Assembly: GCA_029990175.1 (NCBI GenBank)
Contig: JARKIP010000051.1
Span: forward strand, 3,302,501 to 3,366,500
Direction: 5' to 3'
Length of the DNA stretch: 64,000 bases
Origin: Petunia secreta
Lineage: Eukaryota; Streptophyta; Magnoliopsida; Solanales; Solanaceae
Shown: piece by piece, positions 61,697 through 64,000 of the stretch
How positions within the stretch are numbered: position 1 is the stretch's first letter
Layout: every line of letters begins with the position of its first letter
Notes under the pieces: generated by a model
What the model was told of the DNA's origin: nothing
The model's input: only the letters and a program-made list of their open reading frames with translations
The model's database searches: none
Made by a program: the position numbers and the translations under genes

Positions 61697-63599
61697 ACAC
61701 ACACACACCAGAAAAAAAAAGAATATAAAAAGGGATCTGGTGATCAATAATTATTGTGCTACAATCCCTATATTGTAATTCATGCGAATGGTTGATGCAT
61801 TGTAGAAAGTCAGCACACTGTTTTCTGTTTGTATGTTTCTTAGAACCACTACCTTTCATAGTGACTCACTTATCTGGTACACTTCTCTGTCTCTTACACT
61901 TCCTAATCCTATATTCTGATACGAAGGAGATGTCAGTAATTAGTTGCTTCAGGATGATTGTTAGTCTACTTTTTGCAGAAGAGATTCATTGGTGTGTTGA
62001 CAGTGCTTTGCTTTGGTTGGAATTGTAACTTTCTGGTGCATTAATATGCTAATTTACTCACTGATATGTGTGTAGATGATTTTAGTATACATTGTCTCAT
62101 ATTCCTTACAATTTGTTCTGTATATAAACATTTTTGTCTTTTGGTAGGCTATTACTTCTACGGGACTGAAGAAAGGTGATCTGTTTCTGGCTGATGTTAA
62201 CACTCAATTGAAGAACAAGAATGTCACTACCGATCTTAAAGTAGACACAAACTCAAATGTGAGTACCTCTGTTTACTCCTACGGAATATATTTGCCCCTT
62301 TTTCTGGCAGTATACTGTTTTGTGTCTTGGATAATGGTCTTTAAATAACACCTATTGCTTTTATTTGAAAACAATCCTCATACATCTGGCCCTCTAGCTA
62401 TAAGTCAATAAGCTCTTAGACAATCGAAAAACACATACAACACAAGCGATAAACACTTCATTTGGTCAATTATGGTTGGGGTATCTAATGGTGCTTTTTC
62501 ATTGTTCTTTCTTTGGCTGTTGATTGTACTATTTAGCCTGGTTCATTTGCCTTTTTCTTCTTTGGATGTGTCTCGTCACAAATCTTGTAATCTGAGTTAC
62601 TTTTGTCTCAAATGCTAGCTTTTGGCAACTATTACGGTTGATGAAGTAGCCCCTGGATTGAAGACCATTTTTAACTGTAGAATTCCTGATCAAAGTTCTG
62701 CAAAGGTAAGCAGCTATCTTGTCTAGGTTAAGCTAAGATTGCCATCAAGTGTTATAGAAACAAGGTGTGAAATGTGCGATGGCGTTGCTTAGCTTTTTCT
62801 TCTTTTTGGTCATGACAGATGGAGGTCCAATATTTACATGAGTATGCTGGGATAAGCACCAGCGTTGGTTTGACAGCAAACCCCATTGTCAACTTCTCTG
62901 GTGTTCTTGGAACTAATGTTCTCGCTCTGGGAACTGATGTATCTTTTGACACCAAGGCGGGAGCTTTCACCAAGTGCAATGCTGGCTTGAGCTTCACAAA
63001 TTCTGACCTTATTGCTGCTGTGAATCTGTGAGTTGTTTCCACTACTTTAGGATCTCTTGTTTTGAGAATTAGCTGTGCATTTATTATTAAGTCGGGTGTA
63101 CGACACTCTGACCTGTATTTAACTTTTCAACTAGCTCTCATGTGCTGCTCATGTAGTTAAAAGTTGGTGCAAAAGGCTGTCTTTGAACTTGTCCGTTCTT
63201 TTTAGTTGCAATTGCAGACTGATATTGGGCATGCACTTAATTCAGTGTTTGATTAGCTTGCTTTTAAACGTGCTTGTATTGTGATAAATCAGGAACGACA
63301 AGGGTGATGCTTTGAGTGCATCATACTACCACATTGTCAGTCTCCTCACCAATACAGCTGTTGGCGCGGAGGTGACACACAGTTTCTCTACCAACGAGAA
63401 CACCATCACCGTTGGAACTCAGCATCAATTGGATCCTTTGACCACTGTGAAGGCAAGGGTTAACAGCTTTGGGAAGGCCAGTGCCCTGATCCAACATGAG
63501 TGGCGTCCAAAGTCTCTTTTCACCATCTCAGGAGAAGTGGACACCAAATCTGTTGACAAAAGCGCTAAGTTTGGACTGGCCTTGGCTCTCAAGCCATAG
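60087..63599 (+). CDS. VDAC: Mitochondrial porin, voltage-dependent anion channel
   Basis: Beta-barrel channel of the mitochondrial outer membrane, passing ATP, ADP and other metabolites. Six exons with GT..AG borders: 60087-60135, 61077-61144, 62148-62258, 62619-62705, 62819-63027 and 63293-63599 (831 bases, 276 residues, the usual VDAC length). The start MVKGPGLYSDIGKRARDLLY is the classic plant N-terminal helix. YRDYQTDHKF and LKKGDLFLADV follow. The eukaryotic porin signature lies at about residues 219-241 (HQLDPLTTVKARVNSFGKAS), and the end is GLALALKP. It most resembles the potato 36-kDa porin type, from memory. No defects. Introns 1 and 2 (about 940 and 1000 bases) hold repeats. The upstream TATA and site II motifs fit a broadly expressed gene. 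Confidence 0.96.
60294..60452 (+). mobile_element. TS-type SINE fragment in VDAC intron 1
   Basis: Contains GGTAAGGTCTACGTACATCT, CAGACCCTACTTGTGTAATT and TACACTGGGTATG, then (TTG)n to 60452. This body and TTG tail are typical of the Solanaceae TS SINE family. The 5' (tRNA-derived) part is missing or unrecognisable. Confidence 0.65.
60414..60452 (+). repeat. (TTG)n tract
   Basis: About 12 TTG/GTT units forming the tail of the SINE. Confidence 0.85.
60453..60600 (+). repeat. G/T-rich low-complexity region with poly-G
   Basis: Strand-biased G/T sequence in VDAC intron 1, with a run of about 17 G near 60550-60567. A 75-residue frame across it is an artefact. Confidence 0.75.
61664..61709 (+). 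repeat. Poly-C followed by (CA)n in VDAC intron 2
   Basis: About 18 C then about 13 CA units. Length is likely variable and prone to sequencing error. Confidence 0.85.
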
Positions 63600-64000
63600 T
63601 TAGTCATGGGCTCTAGTTCATTTAGAAGACTTTCTTTTGTGGCAATTTTCTGAACTGTAAAAATAATTTTAGGTGGTTGCTTCAACCAATGTCTCTTGAA
63701 TCTTAGTTCGTACATTCGTTACACTTTTGGAAAGTTGTGGTGGTACGTCATCCCCAAAGACTTGAGAAGTTTTCCGTTCGAGATTTTTGTTCAATTGAAG
63801 GTGCACAATTTGAAGAGTCATGTCATGGTATTTTGGCTTAGCAACTTGATATTTCATTGGCTTTAGTGTTCATATCTTTTGGCTAAATTGGAGAGCAAAG
63901 TTGAGAACTTCGGACTGCTGCACCGTTCTGAATTCTGGAAAGAGCAGCAATCCCAAGTTGCGACCTCTGAGAGCTTCAACTCAATTGCTCGTTCTACTTA
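63600..64000 (+). other. VDAC 3' flank
   Basis: Probably 3' untranslated region for the first 150-250 bases. Nothing else recognised. Confidence 0.45.

Overview
This is nuclear DNA of a flowering plant, very probably a Solanaceae (nightshade family) species. The evidence is split genes with GT..AG introns, two pectate lyase genes closely resembling the pollen LAT59/Nt59 group, a 276-residue mitochondrial porin (VDAC) gene, a TS-type SINE with a (TTG)n tail, and nested plant transposons (Ty1/copia, Sirevirus, Gypsy-derived, CACTA, MULE, MITE). No bacterial or organellar genes, tRNA or rRNA were seen.

Layout. (1) 495-10118 and 28131-48776 are two direct copies of one segment. Each carries a three-exon pectate lyase gene on the minus strand (848-2457 and 28456-30146) and its upstream DNA. 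(2) Copy A is split by a young 5.65-kb LTR element (2982-8633) with a 977-codon open reading frame and no recognisable polymerase. (3) Between the copies lie a TIR element (11306-12162), a possible LINE remnant, a 5'-truncated decayed Sirevirus (about 14805-25615) with a CACTA element (19308-23128) nested in its envelope-like ORF, and an inverted solo LTR of the same Sirevirus family (26874-27779). (4) Copy B is split by a nearly intact Ty1/copia element (31004-36289) and by a solo LTR related to the young element (36662-48403). That solo LTR is itself split by a 10.9-kb CACTA element (36830-47710). (5) An old copia remnant (48862-50190) is followed by a 6.4-kb Mutator-like element (50758-57188) with a decayed transposase and a GRF zinc-finger ORF. 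(6) After a gene-poor gap comes the complete six-exon VDAC gene (60087-63599, plus strand).

Only three host genes look intact: two pectate lyases (secreted cell-wall enzymes, probably acting in pollen) and one VDAC (mitochondrial outer membrane). Nothing suggests a shared pathway. The main biological interest is in the mobile DNA. First, the young non-autonomous LTR element encodes a long acidic protein with a protease-like fold lacking its catalytic Asp and carries arrays of GC-rich palindromes. Second, the large CACTA element carries sense-strand fragments of three unrelated host genes (raffinose synthase/SIP type, LIKE-COV, and NADH-cytochrome b5 reductase). Third, the two duplicate arms act as each other's empty sites, so insertion order and target duplications can be read directly.
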